This document shows positions 61,303 to 64,000 of a stretch of DNA of 64,000 bases, piece after piece. Under the pieces are notes generated by a model that worked only from the letters and a program-made list of their open reading frames with translations, was not told where the DNA came from and made no database searches. A program made the position numbers and the translations under genes. This stretch comes from Nemopilema nomurai (Eukaryota > Cnidaria > Scyphozoa > Rhizostomeae > Rhizostomatidae). Positions within the stretch are counted from its first letter, which is position 1; each line of letters begins with the position of its first letter. The stretch is taken from assembly GCA_003864495.1 (NCBI GenBank), contig ML133438.1:682001-746000 (forward strand), given 5' to 3'.

Positions 61303-61560
61303 CAATCTATGATCGAATTACCTTATCCGGAGACCTTTTTATTGGAAATATGATCAAATAACTATATCCAGAATCCTGTTTTGTTGATTTATGACCGAAT
61401 CATAATATCGAGAAATCTTTTCATTGGATATATGAGCGTATATCAAGAAACCTGATTATTTGATCCAAGTTGGAATAAACATATCAAAACCATTTTATTG
61501 GATCTATGGTCGAATCGCCAGATTCAGAACCTGTTTTTCGATCTATGATCTAATTACCGC
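61303..61560. repeat. Degenerate tandem repeat of about 41 bp, around six copies
   Basis: Each unit reads roughly gatctatgatcgaattacc, then atatccagaaacctttttatt. Copies begin near 61303, 61346, 61387, 61428, 61505 and 61541. They differ by substitutions and small gaps, so this is an old minisatellite. It is non-coding. Confidence 0.75.
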
Positions 61561-63536
61561 ACCGTGAAACTCAAGACCCAGGCGGTGTTGCTATCACCAA
61601 CCAGATATGAGTTTAGACACCGAAAAGTCGAGCTAAGAGGAATTCAATTAAAAGCATGAGGATTTGGTTGACCGCCGTCATCTAAAAACGATCAGATTTG
61701 AGGACACCGCATGGTTCCAGATGAAAATGTCATGCATATGATAATCAAAAAGTTTATCTCCTGAGGCGATTTACGAAATAGTCCAAAAATCCGAAAATTG
61801 TCCAATTTAATAACGTTTAAACCTATCATATTGAGCTCTGCTGCAAATAATTTGTGCGAGAATAAAGCTTTCCTCGTAACTAAAGTTAGAATCGTAGAAG
61901 CATAGCTAAAATGATTCATTTATGATGTTGTGTGCTTCGCCTCAGCTTAACCTTGACTTGTTGCCAGCTTAACCTCGTTAGAAATGCTGCCTCGAACATT
62001 TTAATCCGGTTTTAAAAGTTTAATCTGAAAACTTCGATTTTTGTTTATGTTATTTCGACCACGACCAGCTTTCAATAGGTAGACAAACACAGACTTGATA
62101 CATTGCACTGCTATTAATAAGACTGAATGAAAGCCATACATATAGTGCTCCATATAGTATCATAGCGGTATGTAAGAGATATATGTGCTAACTGGAATTT
62201 TTTCTGATACACATATCGATTTAGCAATCAGATATGGGATAGGTATTCGTAATTAATTCGTAACTGCAAAATACGGAAAAAACTCCAGTTTTCTTCTCAT
62301 TTGCACGAATGCTCGTCCTGCTCATAGCACAGCTATAAACACGATATCGCAAACAGTTGCAAAGGCCAAAGAAGATTGCTTGCTCTGGTGAAACAAAATC
62401 TTGCCATCTCAAGCAAGGAAGAGTTAGAACTGTTGTGAAATTTAGGCTTAGATGTTTTCCCCTTGCCTGCAATTAGGAAAAGTAACACATGATAAGTGCT
62501 CAGGACACAGGTTAGCCGGGATTAGAAAGCAATACGCACATATGACAGGTCATGTGCCAAGATTAAAATGCCATGTAAGAAAATAACGGAAACAAACACA
62601 CCTATGGGCGTAGAAGATACGACTGCTAGAGCTGAAGTCATTTACGGTATGGAGCTCCGAGAAAAAAAATTGTAAGAGATCGACAGTCCCTGGCGTTGGC
62701 CAAGACGTAAAGCGTCAATAAAAATATCTTCATCAACTCCGCTTATCGCATGTAGGGTCGAACGTGTGAAGCAGAAAATTGAGTGGAAAGACAACGCCGA
62801 AGGAGAGTGATGGAGAATGAAGCACTGTTAGAGCAATCTAACATACGAACATGGATCATTCACTAGCTCGCTGCTGTAGTGCAAACATTGGGTGCTCGAC
62901 ATGATCGATGTCATTGGGCTCAAAGCTACTCGATGCAGTGGGTCTGCTTAGGCCTGTTTGTATCATTATCGCTTGGTGCACTTTGCATCAATTCATTTGA
63001 TTTCATTTGATGATGCTTGGTCATTTAATTACATTTCACGATGTCATTTGATGATGCATAATCAATGTTTAGTTGATTAACACGCTTTCATTCCGGATGG
63101 TCTTCACTACTTGATATTCAGAAGCACTTATTCTTCTCAACGCCCCTCATTGTTTTGATGACTTTTGATCGCCATTTTGGCAAATATTACATTATAGGTC
63201 ATTCGGCGCTAGGGCTTGATGAAAGCGGAGTGTAACATTATATTGAGTATATTGTAGAGCGATCCTTTCCAATTGATTCTTAGAGCGCTTTCCAATTGAG
63301 CTAAGTCGGGCAAATTACATCAAACCTGATTGAATGGACAAGGAGATAATCGTAGCACAAGATCTGGACGTAAAAACCGCATGCACATCATGTGAAGTCT
63401 TTAGATCATTGTTTGTGAGTTTAGATGCTTCACACCCGAGGAAAGGTGAATATCATCGAAACACCTGCACATTCAGGAAGCTATTAGCCTTTCACGTAAG
63501 TAAAACAGTTGGTCAAAATCTGGCATGAGGCAGGTC

Positions 63537-63676
63537 GCTCAGACGCGTTCTCCGTACACTTTGTGTTAGCATGCAGGATATTTCCAAGAAAAAAGCAACC
63601 AACATTGCTCAGAGACGTTCTCCGTACACTTTGTGTTAGCATGCAGGAAATTTCCAAGAAAAAAGCAACCAAGAGT
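63537..63676. repeat. 70-bp direct duplication
   Basis: Copies at 63537-63606 and 63607-63676 share gttctccgtacactttgtgt and tagcatgcagga, then tttccaagaaaaaagcaacc. They differ at only a few bases, so the duplication is recent. It lies about 240 bases before the start of the RIIa-domain gene and may be in its promoter or leader. Confidence 0.9.
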
Positions 63677-63912
63677 GCTCCTTAAAAGACGGCGAATAGC
63701 AGTGACCAAGTCCGTTTGCTGGTGAAGGTACAAGGAAGATTAAAGATTAGTAACTTTGAGCATCGAGACCAGCCTGTTTGTGACGACGCTCTTTTCTTGA
63801 AGGTCTCGTGCGCCTTAAAGGATTCGAAACATTGATTGCATCTTTGTTTTTGTGCAGCTTTTAACGGAAGTCAAAGACGCTCGTAGCCCGCTAACGGTCT
63901 TCGGTTCCTGAC

Positions 63913-64000
63913 ATGAGTCGGTACACTTTTCCGAGAAATTACCACAATTTCTTGAAAGACTTCATCATTAGCGTCCTTGAGAGGAATCCGGATGACCTGA
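63913..64000 (+). CDS. N-terminus of an RIIa-domain protein (SPA17/ROPN1/CABYR type), cut by window end
   Basis: ATG at 63913 opens a frame of 29 residues that reaches the window edge: MSRYTFPRNYHNF, LKDFIISVLERN, PDD. The pattern aromatic-x-x-hydrophobic-L-K-D-F-x-x-x-V-L-x-x-x-P-D-D fits the dimerisation/docking (RIIa) domain of sperm-tail and ciliary proteins such as SPA17, ROPN1 and CABYR, which bind A-kinase anchoring partners. In those proteins the next residues are I-x-x-F-A. The rest lies outside this window, so the exact family member is open. Confidence 0.6.
   Translation, partial: MSRYTFPRNYHNFLKDFIISVLERNPDDL

Larger units (their letters stand above)
59120..63912. other. Gene-free region between ERO1 and the RIIa-domain gene
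   Basis: Nearly 4.8 kb without a supported gene. ERO1 and the next gene are divergent, so both promoters should lie in this stretch. The ORFs (59237-59530, 60572-60778, 61692-61919, 62221-62472 and 63334-63528) are short and match nothing I recognise. It contains a degenerate repeat array at 61.3 kb and a 70-bp duplication at 63.5 kb. Confidence 0.5.

Overview
The window is nuclear DNA of an animal. It is AT-rich, with intron-split genes using GT-AG splice sites and single genes on both strands with no operons. The repertoire is metazoan: a lamin B receptor with Tudor and RS regions, a UBE3A-type HECT ligase with an AZUL zinc domain, CUB and MAM receptor modules, and SERINC. A non-bilaterian or other marine invertebrate such as a cnidarian would fit, but this is a guess from gene style, not from a marker.

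Layout, left to right. 0.76-3.6 kb (+): a CHAC1-type gamma-glutamylcyclotransferase in 3 exons. 5.5-11.9 kb (+): a UBE3A-like ubiquitin ligase in 8 exons, with an in-frame TGA directly before one splice donor. 13.2-18.4 kb (+): lamin B receptor / C14 sterol reductase in 11 exons, 606 aa. 19.7-23.4 kb (-): tubulin-folding cofactor B in 6 exons, 238 aa. 25.6-32.9 kb (-): ribosome biogenesis factor NOP53 in 13 exons, 412 aa, with an unassigned exon-like ORF inside its first intron. 34.2-44.5 kb (-): a 12-exon, roughly 1235-aa single-pass receptor (CUB-CUB-MAM-Cys-rich module-Thr-rich repeats-TM-long tail) that I cannot match to a named gene. 46.6-49.6 kb (+): an intronless locus with two SERINC-like units head to tail, apparently one fused reading unit broken by two compensating single-base frame changes. 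52.0-59.1 kb (-): ERO1 oxidoreductase in at least 13 exons. 63.9 kb to the window edge (+): the start of an RIIa-type domain protein. The rest is intergenic or intronic DNA with tandem repeats (50.6, 51.1, 52.4, 61.3 and 63.5 kb), one MITE-like inverted-repeat element (2.5-2.9 kb) and scattered low-complexity tracts.

The genes do not form a pathway. They are mostly housekeeping: glutathione turnover, ubiquitylation, nuclear envelope and sterol, tubulin folding, 60S biogenesis, ER disulfide formation. The two unusual loci are the CUB-CUB-MAM receptor, whose cytoplasmic tail carries a duplicated RRxSE...SFKKP...RRxS...LEEE...LKAP module plus tyrosine motifs, and the intronless double SERINC.

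Exon models were built by hand from splice sites, reading-frame continuity and remembered family similarity. CHAC1, LBR, TBCB, NOP53 and the receptor join without a frame break from start to stop. ERO1 joins over its 13 exons but lacks a final exon. The UBE3A-like model contains one frame break.
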